Of a stretch of 64,000 nucleotides of DNA, positions 8,078 through 17,141 are shown piece by piece; the first letter of the stretch is position 1, and the number at the start of each line of letters is the position of its first letter. The DNA lies in contig JAHZHC010000019.1 in the NCBI GenBank assembly GCA_019420505.1, positions 3,736 to 67,735 of the forward strand, written 5' to 3'. Source of the DNA: Ruminococcus sp. GTDB lineage: Bacteria; Bacillota; Clostridia; Oscillospirales; Ruminococcaceae. The position numbers and the translations under genes are program-made. A model generated the notes under the pieces. That model was not told the origin of the DNA, ran no database searches, and was given only the letters and a program-made list of their open reading frames with translations.

Positions 8078-9031
8078 ATGAAATTTTATGTGGGTATCGA
8101 CCTTGGAGGTACAAATATAAAAGCAGGAGTCGTTGACGAGGATTTTAATATCGTTTCAAAAGCTTCCTGTAAAACAAATCTGCCAAGACCTGCTGAAGAA
8201 ATCTGTGCAGATATGGCGGAAGTGGCGCTTGAAGCGATTGCGAATGCCGGACTTACCTTGAACGATATTCAATCCTTGGGAATCGGTGCTCCGGGAACTG
8301 CAAACTCAGCCACAGGAATCATTGAATATTCCAATAATCTTGGATTTCTGAATCTTCCTGTAGTAAAGCTTATGAAAACTCATATACCAAAGCCTTGTTA
8401 TGTGGAAAACGACGCTAATGCCGCAGCTTACGGCGAGTTTGTTGCAGGTGCTGCGCAAGGAGCCAACGACGCTGTCTGTATTACATTGGGCACAGGAGTC
8501 GGCGGAGGAATTATCATAGATAAGAAGATTTATTCCGGATTTAATTTTGCAGGAGCTGAAATAGGACATACCGTCATTGACCCTAACGGTCCGGAATGCA
8601 CCTGCGGAAGAAAAGGCTGTTTTGAAGTATTTTCATCTGCAACAGGACTTATCCGTATGACTAAAGAAGCCATGGAGTATAATACGGATTCTCTCTTATG
8701 GAAAGTCAGTGAAGAAGAAGGTAAGGTTTCCGCAAGAACAGCATTCAATGCTATGAGAATGGGAGATGTAACAGCAAAAACTGTTATTGATAAATATATC
8801 AGATATCTTGCCTGCGGAATAACAAATACAATAAATATCTTTCAGCCTGATATTCTGTGTATAGGCGGCGGAGTATGCAACGAGGGCGATCCCCTGCTTC
8901 TGCCTCTAAAAGAGCTTGTTGAAAAAGAAGTCTATACAAAGAATTCACCGAAGAATACTGAAATAGTAATAGCACAGCTCGGAAATGACGCCGGAATTAT
9001 CGGCGCAGCATTTTTGGGACTTAATAAGTAA
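8078..9031 (+). CDS. glcK: ROK-family glucokinase
   Basis: It phosphorylates glucose at carbon 6 using ATP. ATG 8078 is preferred because aaagga at 8063-8068 is well spaced; the earlier ATG at 8060 overlaps that site. The 317-residue product shows the phosphate-binding GIDLGGTNIKAGVVD at the N-terminus, ENDANAAAYGE with the catalytic Asp, LGTGVGGGII, and the ROK zinc signature CTCGRKGCFEVFSS. The length and these motifs match GlcK enzymes rather than ROK repressors, which carry an extra N-terminal HTH that is absent here. Glucokinase is the best guess; another hexose kinase is possible. Confidence 0.87.
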   Translation: MKFYVGIDLGGTNIKAGVVDEDFNIVSKASCKTNLPRPAEEICADMAEVALEAIANAGLTLNDIQSLGIGAPGTANSATGIIEYSNNLGFLNLPVVKLMKTHIPKPCYVENDANAAAYGEFVAGAAQGANDAVCITLGTGVGGGIIIDKKIYSGFNFAGAEIGHTVIDPNGPECTCGRKGCFEVFSSATGLIRMTKEAMEYNTDSLLWKVSEEEGKVSARTAFNAMRMGDVTAKTVIDKYIRYLACGITNTINIFQPDILCIGGGVCNEGDPLLLPLKELVEKEVYTKNSPKNTEIVIAQLGNDAGIIGAAFLGLNK

Positions 9032-9096
9032 AAGAATTGCTGTCTGTGTTTTATAAACTCGGATAGTAATATTAACGATAAAAGAGGTAAATTGAA

Positions 9097-10773
9097 ATGT
9101 CAGAATGTAAAGATTGTAACTTTTTTTGCGATGGAGTAGATAAAGCTCCCCAGCGTTCATTGTTTAACGCTCTGGGAATGACAAAAGAAGAAATGAAAAA
9201 ACCATTAGTCGGTATAGTGTCTTCTTATAATGAAATCGTTCCGGGACATATGAACATTGACAAAATAGTTGACGCAGTAAAACTCGGTGTCGCTATGGCA
9301 GGAGGAAACCCTGTCGTGTTCCCTGCAATCGCAGTATGCGACGGCATTGCTATGGGACATCTTGGAATGAAATATTCTCTTGTGACCCGTGACCTTATTG
9401 CAGATTCAACAGAGTGTATGGCTTTGGCTCACCACTTTGATGCATTGGTAATGGTTCCGAACTGTGATAAAAATGTTCCGGGACTTCTTATGGCTGCAGC
9501 AAGAGTTAACGTACCGACTGTGTTTGTTTCAGGCGGTCCAATGCTTGCAGGTCATGTTAAAGGCAATAAAACTTCCCTTTCAAGTATGTTTGAAGCTGTC
9601 GGTTCACATGCAGCAGGAACTATGACTATGGAAGATGTAGAAGAATTTGAAAATAAAGCTTGCCCGACCTGCGGTTCATGCTCAGGTATGTATACAGCAA
9701 ATTCAATGAACTGTTTAACTGAAGTCCTCGGCATGGGCCTTGGCGGAAACGGTACGATTCCTGCCGTTTATTCTGAAAGAATCAAGCTTGCAAAGCACGC
9801 AGGAATGCAGGTTATGGAGCTTGTCAGAAAGAATATCCGTCCACGTGATATAATGACAGAAAAAGCTTTCTATAATGCATTGACTGTAGATATGGCTCTG
9901 GGATGTTCAACAAACTCAATGCTGCACCTCCCTGCTATCGCACATGAATGCGGAATTGATCTTGATCTTGATATTGCAAACAACATATCTGCAAAAACAC
10001 CAAACCTCTGCCACCTTGCTCCGGCAGGTCATACTTATATGGAAGATTTAAATGAAGCAGGCGGAGTTTATGCGGTAATGAAAGAGCTTACAAAAAAAGA
10101 TCTGCTTAATACCGATATCATTACCTGCACAGGAAAAACCGTAGGTGAAAACATTGCAAATTCGGTAAATAAAGATCCCAAGGTAATCAGACCTGTGGAA
10201 AAACCATATTCCGAAACAGGCGGAATAGCAGTACTTAAAGGTAATATTGCTCCTGATAGCTGTGTCGTAAAACGTTCAGCTGTCGTTCCTGAAATGATGG
10301 TGCACGAAGGTCCTGCAAGAGTGTTCGACTGTGAAGAAGAGGCTATTGACGCAATCAGAGGCGGAAAAATTGTCGCAGGAGATGTCGTGGTTATCAGATA
10401 TGAGGGACCGAAAGGCGGTCCGGGAATGAGAGAAATGCTGAATCCTACATCAGCTATTGCGGGAATGGGCCTCGGTTCTTCAGTTGCCCTTATCACAGAC
10501 GGACGTTTCAGCGGAGCTTCACGAGGTGCTTCAATCGGACATGTTTCTCCTGAAGCCGCTGTCGGCGGACCAATCGCACTTATTGAAGAAGGAGATATTA
10601 TATCAATCGACATTCCTGCAAATACTATAAATGTTAAAGTTTCAGACGAAATACTTGCTGAAAGAAAAGCTAAATGGCAGCCGAGAGAACCTAAGGTTAC
10701 TACAGGTTATCTTGCCAGATATGCTTCTATGGTTACTTCGGGAAACAGAGGCGCAGTTCTTGAAATAAAATAA
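9097..10773 (+). CDS. ilvD: Dihydroxy-acid dehydratase
   Basis: It dehydrates 2,3-dihydroxy-acids to the 2-keto acids of isoleucine and valine synthesis, using an Fe-S cluster and Mg. The 558 residues are family length. Signatures are VPNCDKNVPGLLMAAAR near residue 120, CPTCGSCSGMYTANSMNCL near 190 with cluster cysteines, and the C-terminal GPKGGPGMREML and LITDGRFSGASRG motifs. Other ilv genes are absent here. It ends 12 bases before pyrC, so it probably shares a transcript with the pyrimidine genes, an unusual pairing. Confidence 0.97.
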   Translation: MSECKDCNFFCDGVDKAPQRSLFNALGMTKEEMKKPLVGIVSSYNEIVPGHMNIDKIVDAVKLGVAMAGGNPVVFPAIAVCDGIAMGHLGMKYSLVTRDLIADSTECMALAHHFDALVMVPNCDKNVPGLLMAAARVNVPTVFVSGGPMLAGHVKGNKTSLSSMFEAVGSHAAGTMTMEDVEEFENKACPTCGSCSGMYTANSMNCLTEVLGMGLGGNGTIPAVYSERIKLAKHAGMQVMELVRKNIRPRDIMTEKAFYNALTVDMALGCSTNSMLHLPAIAHECGIDLDLDIANNISAKTPNLCHLAPAGHTYMEDLNEAGGVYAVMKELTKKDLLNTDIITCTGKTVGENIANSVNKDPKVIRPVEKPYSETGGIAVLKGNIAPDSCVVKRSAVVPEMMVHEGPARVFDCEEEAIDAIRGGKIVAGDVVVIRYEGPKGGPGMREMLNPTSAIAGMGLGSSVALITDGRFSGASRGASIGHVSPEAAVGGPIALIEEGDIISIDIPANTINVKVSDEILAERKAKWQPREPKVTTGYLARYASMVTSGNRGAVLEIK

Positions 10774-10785
10774 TTGAGGTAAAAT

Positions 10786-12054
10786 ATGACGAAGCTGTTA
10801 ATAAAAAATGTTCACGCAGTTGATCCGTCATCTGAACTGGATGAAATAGTTGATATTTACTCAGAGGATGGATTTATTAAAAAAATCGGCAAAATTGACT
10901 GTGAAGCCGATCGGATAATTGACGGAAACGGACTTGTGGCTTTTCCCGGACTTTTTGATATGCACGTCCACCTGCGTGACCCCGGATTTACTTATAAAGA
11001 GGATATTATCACAGGAACCGATGCTGCTAAAGCCGGAGGCTTTACGGGTATAGCATGTATGCCTAATACAAAGCCTGTTACCGACAATGCCGAAATTGTC
11101 GAATACATTTTGAAAAAGGCTGAAAGCACCGGAATAAGAGTTTATCCTATAGGCTGTGTTACAAAAGGTATGCAAAGCAAGGAACTCACTGATTTTTCAG
11201 AACTTAAAAATGCAGGATGCACTGCAATTTCCGATGACGGACGTCCTGTAGAAAACGCAGAGCTTATGCGTCAGGCATTGGAAAAGTCAGGATCATATGA
11301 TTTAACGGTACTTTCTCACTGTGAAGATTTAAAAATCATTAACGGCGGAATTATAAACAAAGGCAAGATTTCCGAAAAATTAGGTGTAAAAGGCATGGAC
11401 AGAGCTTCGGAAGATTATATAACTGCACGTGAAATTGCTCTCGCCATGTCATGTGACGCTAAGATTCATATCTGCCATGTTTCTACGAAAGGCTCAGTAA
11501 ATATTATCAGAGCAGCTAAAAAGGACGGGGTAAGAGTAACCTGCGAAACTGCACCGCACTATTTCACTTATACAGATAAAAAATTACTGAACCGTGACGC
11601 TGATTACAGAATGTCGCCGCCTCTGAGAACTGAGGAGGACAGGCTTGCTGTAGAAAACGCTGTTCTTGACGGAACAATCGATTGTATTATCACTGACCAT
11701 GCACCTCACTCAGCAGAAGAAAAATCCGATTTTGAAAAAGCTCCTAACGGAGTAGTGGGACTTGAAACCTCCCTCGCAATGACTTTGACAAGGCTTTATC
11801 ATACCGGAAAAATAAGTCTTTCAAAAATTGCTGAGTTAATGGCAATTAAACCGAGAGAAATTTTAGGCATTGAGCCTGTGAAAATTGCCGAGGGATATGA
11901 ATGCAATATTGCATTATTTGACCCAGATTTTGAGTGGAAGGTTATACCGGAGGAACTTCATTCTAAATCCAAAAACACCGTTTTTAAAGGCGAAATATGT
12001 AAAGGAAAAGTACTTTATACAATTTGCAGAGGTAAAGTTGTATTTGAACAATAA
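10786..12054 (+). CDS. pyrC: Dihydroorotase
   Basis: It cyclises N-carbamoyl-aspartate to dihydroorotate, the third step of pyrimidine synthesis. The 422-residue class I enzyme shows the metal-binding DMHVHLRDPG near residue 60, a FTGIACMPNTKP segment, HCED and HICHVS boxes with metal-ligand histidines, and ITDHAPHS near residue 304 with the catalytic Asp. It lies 12 bases after ilvD and 20 bases before pyrF in the cluster ilvD-pyrC-pyrF-pyrK-pyrD. The pyrB step is encoded separately at 23.5 kb on the other strand. Confidence 0.97.
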   Translation: MTKLLIKNVHAVDPSSELDEIVDIYSEDGFIKKIGKIDCEADRIIDGNGLVAFPGLFDMHVHLRDPGFTYKEDIITGTDAAKAGGFTGIACMPNTKPVTDNAEIVEYILKKAESTGIRVYPIGCVTKGMQSKELTDFSELKNAGCTAISDDGRPVENAELMRQALEKSGSYDLTVLSHCEDLKIINGGIINKGKISEKLGVKGMDRASEDYITAREIALAMSCDAKIHICHVSTKGSVNIIRAAKKDGVRVTCETAPHYFTYTDKKLLNRDADYRMSPPLRTEEDRLAVENAVLDGTIDCIITDHAPHSAEEKSDFEKAPNGVVGLETSLAMTLTRLYHTGKISLSKIAELMAIKPREILGIEPVKIAEGYECNIALFDPDFEWKVIPEELHSKSKNTVFKGEICKGKVLYTICRGKVVFEQ

Positions 12055-12074
12055 AATAAAAGGGAGTTGCTGAT

Positions 12075-13004
12075 ATGTCATTTGACAGACTTATTGAAAA
12101 AATTGTACAAACTCAAAACCCGTCAGTGGTCGGACTTGATCCAAAGCTTGAATATGTACCGCAGTTTATTATTGATAAAAAGATTAAAAAATACGGAAAA
12201 ACACTGAAGGCTGCTTCAAAAGCTATTCTTGAATTCAACAAGGCTATTATTGATGAGATCCATGATATATGTCCGGCTATAAAGCCACAGGCCGCTTATT
12301 ATGAAATGTACGGATATGAGGGAGTCAAAACCCTGTATAAAACAATACAATATGCACAGAGTAAGGGTATGTTTGTTATGACAGACGGCAAACGTAACGA
12401 TATCGGTGCTACTATGGAAGCATATGCAGCAGCACACTTAGGTCTTACCGACGTTTGCGGTGAGGAAATCCCGGCTTTCGGAGCAGATGCACTTACAGTT
12501 AACGGATATCTCGGAACTGACGGAATCTCTCCCCTGCTTGAAAAATGCGACGCTTATGATAAAGGAATTTTTGTGCTTGTAAAAACATCAAATAAATCAA
12601 GCGGAGAATTGCAGGATTTAAAAATCGGTGATAAAACGGTATATGCCGTTATGGGTGAGCTTTGCGAAAACTGGGGCAAGGATCATATGGGCAAATACGG
12701 TTATTCCTGCGTCGGTGCAGTTGTCGGTGCAACTTATCCTGAACAGCTTGCTGAAATGAGAAAAGCACTTCCTCATACATTTTTCCTTGTACCGGGATAC
12801 GGTGCACAGGGCGGCGGCGCTGAAGGCGTTTCCAAAGGCTTTGACAAAAACGGTTTGGGCGCTATAGTAAACTCATCTCGTGGAGTTATGTGCGCATATA
12901 AAAAAGAAGAATGTGACGAACATGATTTTGCAAAGGCGGCAAGACGAGAAGTTATTCGTATGAAAGAGGATATCTTATCTTATCTTCCGAAGATTTCTCT
13001 TTAA
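12075..13004 (+). CDS. pyrF: Orotidine 5'-phosphate decarboxylase, type 2
   Basis: It decarboxylates OMP to UMP. The 309-residue size and sequence fit the longer type 2 (PyrF2) subfamily. Motifs are SVVGLDPKLEYVP near residue 18, FNKAIID, the catalytic DGKRNDIGATMEAYA near residue 104 (the D-x-K-x-x-D box), and a C-terminal VPGYGAQGGG phosphate-binding loop with NSSRGV. It starts 20 bases after pyrC with a gggag ribosome site. Confidence 0.96.
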   Translation: MSFDRLIEKIVQTQNPSVVGLDPKLEYVPQFIIDKKIKKYGKTLKAASKAILEFNKAIIDEIHDICPAIKPQAAYYEMYGYEGVKTLYKTIQYAQSKGMFVMTDGKRNDIGATMEAYAAAHLGLTDVCGEEIPAFGADALTVNGYLGTDGISPLLEKCDAYDKGIFVLVKTSNKSSGELQDLKIGDKTVYAVMGELCENWGKDHMGKYGYSCVGAVVGATYPEQLAEMRKALPHTFFLVPGYGAQGGGAEGVSKGFDKNGLGAIVNSSRGVMCAYKKEECDEHDFAKAARREVIRMKEDILSYLPKISL

Positions 13005-13018
13005 TAACATGAATTCAT

Positions 13019-13043
13019 AGGGCGGGCTGTATTCCGCCCTTTT
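13019..13043 (+). terminator. Hairpin terminator inside the pyr cluster, between pyrF and pyrK
   Basis: agggcgg-gctgtatt-ccgccct is followed by tttgttt. It could partially terminate transcription and set the ratio between the upstream genes and pyrK-pyrD. Confidence 0.65.
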
Positions 13044-13073
13044 GTTTAATTAAAATAAAAGGAGTGTTGATAT

Positions 13074-13847
13074 TTGTATAAGCAAGGAAAGTATGCAATT
13101 ACAGAAAAAAAGGCCGTTGCTAAAGGTATTTTTGATATTACTGTAAAATGTCCTGACATTGCTGAAAATGCAGAAGCCGGTCAATTTGCACAAGTAGCAG
13201 CCGAAGGATTCTTTTTGCGCAGACCTATTTCAATCTGCGATATCGACAAAGAAAAAGGTACTATCAGACTTGTTTTTGAAGTTCGTGGAAAAGGTACTGA
13301 TAAAATATCAGAACTGAACAAGGGTGATTTAATAGATATCATTGCACCTTTGGGAAATGGCTTTAAGGTTCTTGAAAAAGGAAAAAAAGCAATATGCATA
13401 GGCGGTGGAATCGGTACTCCTCCAATGGTTGGAATAGCTAAAGAATACGGCGAAAATGCTGCTGTAATTAGCGGTTTTCGTTCAGCTAATGCTGTGATTT
13501 TGCAGGACGATTTCAAATCGCTCGGATGTGAAACAATTTTATGTACTGATGACGGAACGGCAGGGATTCACGGTTTCGTAACCGACGCTCTAAAAGAAAA
13601 ACTCAACACTGAAAAGCCTGATATTATCTATGCCTGCGGACCTATGCCAATGCTAAAGGCTATTGTGACTATGGCGGAGGAATATAATATTGAAACTCAA
13701 GTTTCCCTTGAACAGCGTATGGCATGCGGTGTTGGGGCTTGTCTTGTATGCGTATGCAGAACAGTTAAGGACGGAAAGGAAATTTTCTCTCACGTCTGCA
13801 CTGACGGTCCTGTTTTTGACGGCAAGGAGGTAGATTTTAATGGCTGA
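13074..13847 (+). CDS. pyrK: Dihydroorotate dehydrogenase B, electron-transfer subunit
   Basis: PyrK carries FAD and a 2Fe-2S cluster and passes electrons from PyrD to NAD. A TTG start at 13074 follows ggag at 13061-13064. The 257-residue protein has an N-terminal ferredoxin-reductase barrel with FLRRPISICD binding FAD, a GGGIGTPPMVGIAK nucleotide-binding loop near residue 107, ACGPMPML, and the C-terminal cluster motif CGVGACLVCVC...C around residues 222-245. It overlaps pyrD by 8 bases, indicating coupled translation of the two subunits. Confidence 0.95.
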   Translation: MYKQGKYAITEKKAVAKGIFDITVKCPDIAENAEAGQFAQVAAEGFFLRRPISICDIDKEKGTIRLVFEVRGKGTDKISELNKGDLIDIIAPLGNGFKVLEKGKKAICIGGGIGTPPMVGIAKEYGENAAVISGFRSANAVILQDDFKSLGCETILCTDDGTAGIHGFVTDALKEKLNTEKPDIIYACGPMPMLKAIVTMAEEYNIETQVSLEQRMACGVGACLVCVCRTVKDGKEIFSHVCTDGPVFDGKEVDFNG

Positions 13848-14751
13848 TTTAAGAGTAAATGTTGCCGGGGTTGAATTTAAAAACCCTGTTATCCCTGCAA
13901 GCGGAGCATTTGGCTATGGACGTGAATATGAAAGATTTTATCCACTTTCAAAGCTTGGAGGAATTGCAATAAAAGGCACAACCTTAGAACCACGTCAGGG
14001 AAATCCGGGACCTCGTGCTGCTGAAACGCCAAGCGGAATGCTGAACTCGGTAGGACTTCAGAACGGAGGTTTGAAAAAATTCCTTGAATATGAGCTTCCT
14101 AATCTTTTAACCAAAGATACAAGAATTGTTGCTAACATTGCAGGTGCTACATCTGAAGAATGCGGCGAGCTTGCAAGGGCGCTGGACGACACTGCGGTTG
14201 ACATGATCGAACTTAATATTTCATGCCCCAATGTCAAGCAAGGCGGCGCTGCATTCGGAACAAGATGTGAATCTGCGGCGGCAGTTACGGCTGCTGTAAG
14301 ACAAGCTACAAGTAAACCGCTGATGGTCAAGCTTTCACCCAATGTTACGAGCATTACGGACATTGCAAAAGCAGTCGAGGCAGAGGGCGCTGACGCTGTT
14401 TCACTTATCAACACTCTTTTAGGAATGAGAATCGACATTAAAACAGGCCGTCCTATTTTGAAAAACAACGTTGGCGGACTTTCCGGACCTGCTGTATTTC
14501 CTATTGCAGTAAGAATGGTATGGCAGGTTGCAAATGCTATAAAGATCCCTGTTGTGGGCATGGGCGGAATTACCTCATGGGAGGACGCTGTTGAAATGAT
14601 GATGGCAGGGGCTTCTGCTATTCAAATCGGCGCTGCTATTTTCAGCAATCCTTACGCACCTGTTGAAATCGTCGAGGGACTTAACAGATATTGCGATGAC
14701 AACGGCATTAAGTGCATTTCTGAAATAGTGGGAACTGTAAAGCCCTGGTAG
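13840..14751 (+). CDS. pyrD: Dihydroorotate dehydrogenase B, catalytic subunit (class 1B)
   Basis: It oxidises dihydroorotate to orotate using FMN. The 303-residue class 1B form shows NPVIPASGAFGYG near residue 14, KGTTLEPRQGNP, ELNISCPNVKQGG near residue 127, the FMN-binding VVGMGGITSWEDAVEMMMAGA and the final IGAAIFSNP. The active-site Cys replaces the Ser of class 2 enzymes and lies in the SCPNVK box. Pairing with pyrK supports class 1B. Its TAG stop is the first half of an 11-bp direct repeat bounding the non-coding segment downstream. Confidence 0.96.
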   Translation: MADLRVNVAGVEFKNPVIPASGAFGYGREYERFYPLSKLGGIAIKGTTLEPRQGNPGPRAAETPSGMLNSVGLQNGGLKKFLEYELPNLLTKDTRIVANIAGATSEECGELARALDDTAVDMIELNISCPNVKQGGAAFGTRCESAAAVTAAVRQATSKPLMVKLSPNVTSITDIAKAVEAEGADAVSLINTLLGMRIDIKTGRPILKNNVGGLSGPAVFPIAVRMVWQVANAIKIPVVGMGGITSWEDAVEMMMAGASAIQIGAAIFSNPYAPVEIVEGLNRYCDDNGIKCISEIVGTVKPW

Positions 14752-15209
14752 GCTTATTTACCGCAAAACTATTATAGCGGGAGCAAGGCTATAGACATAA
14801 AAAAGTGTGAATTGACCCGTGCGGTCGAGCACCCGTGCGGACTGAAAAATGATAATGCAGTAAAATTACTTGTAAAATTCAAATCTGCACATTTACGGCT
14901 AATTATATTTGTTAGGGGTCTTAGCGCAGACGGCGCTTGTCACGATATAAATTTGATAAAGAGAATAATTCTGACCCCGCTATAGTGAGTGGATTGCTGA
15001 GTTGCTCCAAAAATGTCTGTCCTTTTTACCGTAAATCCTGTCAGTCAAATTTTACAGCTGCAATATAATTTTTCTTGTGTCAGTTTATGCTTGAAGTGAC
15101 TACAGTTTTTTGCTAACTTACCACAGCGGGGTCATACCATGAATATCACAAATTGATAACGTGAGTTGGCTGTGCGGCCGAGCACCCCCCTCTACTAATA
15201 GGCTTATTT
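14749..15209. repeat. Non-coding segment flanked by an 11-bp direct repeat, possible inserted element
   Basis: TAGGCTTATTT occurs at 14749-14759 and again at 15199-15209, enclosing about 440 bp with no credible gene. Inside are two copies of GTGCGG(T/C)CGAGCACCC (14819-14834 and 15172-15187), the inverted pair TGACCCCGCT (14972-14981) and AGCGGGGTCA (15125-15134), a hairpin tatagc-gggagcaag-gctata at 14772-14793 and agcgc-agacg-gcgct near 14910. It is richer in GC than other spacers here. An inserted non-autonomous element or a structured RNA would both fit. No terminal inverted repeats are apparent. Confidence 0.4.
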
Positions 15210-15267
15210 TGAGTTTTTTTGCACGCAAACGTGCAACTATGAACGAAATATGTTTTAATTAAAAGAA

Positions 15268-15305
15268 AAATCGTGTACCTGCACAAATGCCGATACACGA
15301 TTTTG
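15268..15305. terminator. Bidirectional terminator between the convergent pyrD and ArsC-like genes
   Basis: tcgtgta...tacacga hairpin (15271-15300) followed by ttttgttt on the plus strand, with an A-rich 5' side that gives T-rich sequence on the minus strand. Confidence 0.75.
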
Positions 15306-15323
15306 TTTATATTTACTATAACT

Positions 15324-15674
15324 TTAAACTAAATTATCTTCCCATTCAGCTTGTTTAAAACCAACAAGAACAGCTTTTTCTGTTATTAAAATCGGTCGCT
15401 TCACAAGCATGCCGTCAGTTGAAAGCAGTTTTAACTGCTCCTCCTCCGACATATCAGGTAATTTATTTTTTAGGTCCAATGCTCTATATGCCATTCCGCT
15501 GGTATTAAAAAATCTTTTCAGAGGCAGGCCACTTTTTTCATACCAGGATTTTAATTCCTCATAATTCGGATTTTCGTTTTTTATATCTCTGTCGGTGAAA
15601 TCAATGCCTTTTTCTTCAAGAAATTTTCTTGCTTTCACACAAGTTGAGCATTTTGGATAATTTACAAACAACAT
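15324..15674 (-). CDS. ArsC/Spx-family thioredoxin-fold protein
   Basis: From ATG 15674 behind ggaggg the protein has 116 residues. It begins MLFVNYPKCSTCVKARKFL, with the CxxC-like CSTC motif of Spx/ArsC-type glutaredoxin-fold proteins at residues 9-12, and has the family segment YRALDLKNKL and the conserved MLVKRPILI near residue 85. Related proteins are redox regulators binding RNA polymerase (Spx) or reductases (YffB/ArsC). It lies 20 bases downstream of hydG on the same strand and is probably co-transcribed. Function in this context is not known. Confidence 0.85.
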   Translation of the reverse strand: MLFVNYPKCSTCVKARKFLEEKGIDFTDRDIKNENPNYEELKSWYEKSGLPLKRFFNTSGMAYRALDLKNKLPDMSEEEQLKLLSTDGMLVKRPILITEKAVLVGFKQAEWEDNLV

Positions 15675-15693
15675 AACAGCCACTTCCCTCCAA

Positions 15694-17124
15694 TTAAAAT
15701 CTGAAATCACGTTTGCCGTTTTCAATATTTATAAGGTTTTGTTTTACTATCTCTCTTACCTTTTCTTTTGGAATATTGTCAAGCTCCTTGATAATAAGCT
15801 TTTCTCCTACTTGTTTTGTATCCTCAGAAGCATAGTCCATTAGATATTCTTTTAAGGTCATAAGGGCATTTGGATGACAGCAGTTCTGAATTTGTCCTGA
15901 TTTACACAATGACATAAATCTGTCGCCTGTTCTTCCCTCACGATAACAGGCTGTACAGAATGATGGAATATAATCCATTTTCATAAGCCAATTCACGACC
16001 TGATCAAGTGTTCGGGTATCAGAAACGTCAAATTGTGCTGAATTTTCGTCCTCTTCTTCCTCCTCAACATATCCGCCGACAGAAGTTCTTGAACCGCCGC
16101 TTATCTGTGATATACCAAGGTGCAATACTTTCTCTCTGCAAGCCTTGCTCTCTCTGGTTGATACTATCATTCCCGTATAAGGCACTGAAATTCTGAGACA
16201 TGCAACAATTTTTGCAAAGGTTTCATCTGAAATTCCGTTATCAAATTCATCGGGATCAATATCGTCGGCACGTCTTACTCTCGGAACTGAGATTGTATGA
16301 GGTCCTACGCCATGAACTGCCTCAAGGTGCTCTGCATGCATCAGAAGCCCTGCAAACTCATATCTGTAAAGCTCAAGTCCGAACAATGCGCCGATTCCTA
16401 CGTCATCGATTCCGCCCTCCATTGCTCTGTCCATAGCTTCAGTATGATAAGCATAGTTATGCTTTGGTCCTGTTGGATGGAGTCTTTCATAGCTTTCCTT
16501 ATGATATGTTTCCTGAAACAGGATATATGTACCGATTCCTGCATCCTTCAGCTTACGGTAATTTTCAACGGTAGTTGCAGCAATATTGACATTTACACGT
16601 CTTATTGCACCGTTTTTATGCTTGATTGAGTAGATAGTTTTGATACAATCAAGAATATACTCAATCGGATTGTTTATCGGATCCTCACCGGCTTCAATGG
16701 CAAGACGCTTATGTCCCATATCCTGCAAGGCGATTACCTCGGCTTTTACCTCTTCCTGCGTCAGTTTTTTACGGCAGATATGCTTGTTTTTAGCGTGATA
16801 AGGACAATACAGACATCCGTTAACACAATAATTCGACAGATAGAGTGGTGCAAACATAACGATTCTGTTGCCGTAAAAATCTTTTTTTATCTGTTCGGCA
16901 AGCGAATAAATTTCCTGATTTATTTCAGGAACATCGCAGTCAAGGAGGACAGCGGCGTCACGGTGAGAAAGACCTTTTCTCAGCTTTGCCTTTTCGAGAA
17001 TCTCACGAAGCAAGGTGACATTGCTCTTATTTTCATTCGCAAACCTGAGTGTTTCTTCAATTTCCTCATGGTTAATAAACTCTTCAGCTTTCAGTGATTT
17101 TGGGTCATACTTATACATATCCAT
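15694..17124 (-). CDS. hydG: [FeFe]-hydrogenase maturase HydG (radical SAM tyrosine lyase)
   Basis: HydG cleaves tyrosine to make the CO and CN ligands of the hydrogenase H-cluster. The 476-residue protein has the radical-SAM cluster motif CVNGCLYC near residue 83 and a ThiH-like core (EAGEDP, FQETYHKESYERLHP, GIGALFGLE). The C-terminal second cluster motif is CTACYREGRTGDRFM...C. That C-terminal site distinguishes HydG from ThiH. It is preceded by hydE and a TM1266-like regulator in the same operon. No hydF or hydrogenase structural gene lies in the window, so they must be elsewhere. Confidence 0.95.
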   Translation of the reverse strand: MDMYKYDPKSLKAEEFINHEEIEETLRFANENKSNVTLLREILEKAKLRKGLSHRDAAVLLDCDVPEINQEIYSLAEQIKKDFYGNRIVMFAPLYLSNYCVNGCLYCPYHAKNKHICRKKLTQEEVKAEVIALQDMGHKRLAIEAGEDPINNPIEYILDCIKTIYSIKHKNGAIRRVNVNIAATTVENYRKLKDAGIGTYILFQETYHKESYERLHPTGPKHNYAYHTEAMDRAMEGGIDDVGIGALFGLELYRYEFAGLLMHAEHLEAVHGVGPHTISVPRVRRADDIDPDEFDNGISDETFAKIVACLRISVPYTGMIVSTRESKACREKVLHLGISQISGGSRTSVGGYVEEEEEDENSAQFDVSDTRTLDQVVNWLMKMDYIPSFCTACYREGRTGDRFMSLCKSGQIQNCCHPNALMTLKEYLMDYASEDTKQVGEKLIIKELDNIPKEKVREIVKQNLINIENGKRDFRF

Positions 17125-17141
17125 TCTTCTTTCTTAAAAAA

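Noticed and set aside
10068..10613. 181-codon minus-strand frame inside ilvD
   Set aside because: Antisense shadow of a strongly conserved gene; composition mirrors the codon pattern of ilvD and there is no family resemblance.
14058..14561. 167-codon minus-strand frame inside pyrD
   Set aside because: Antisense shadow of pyrD.
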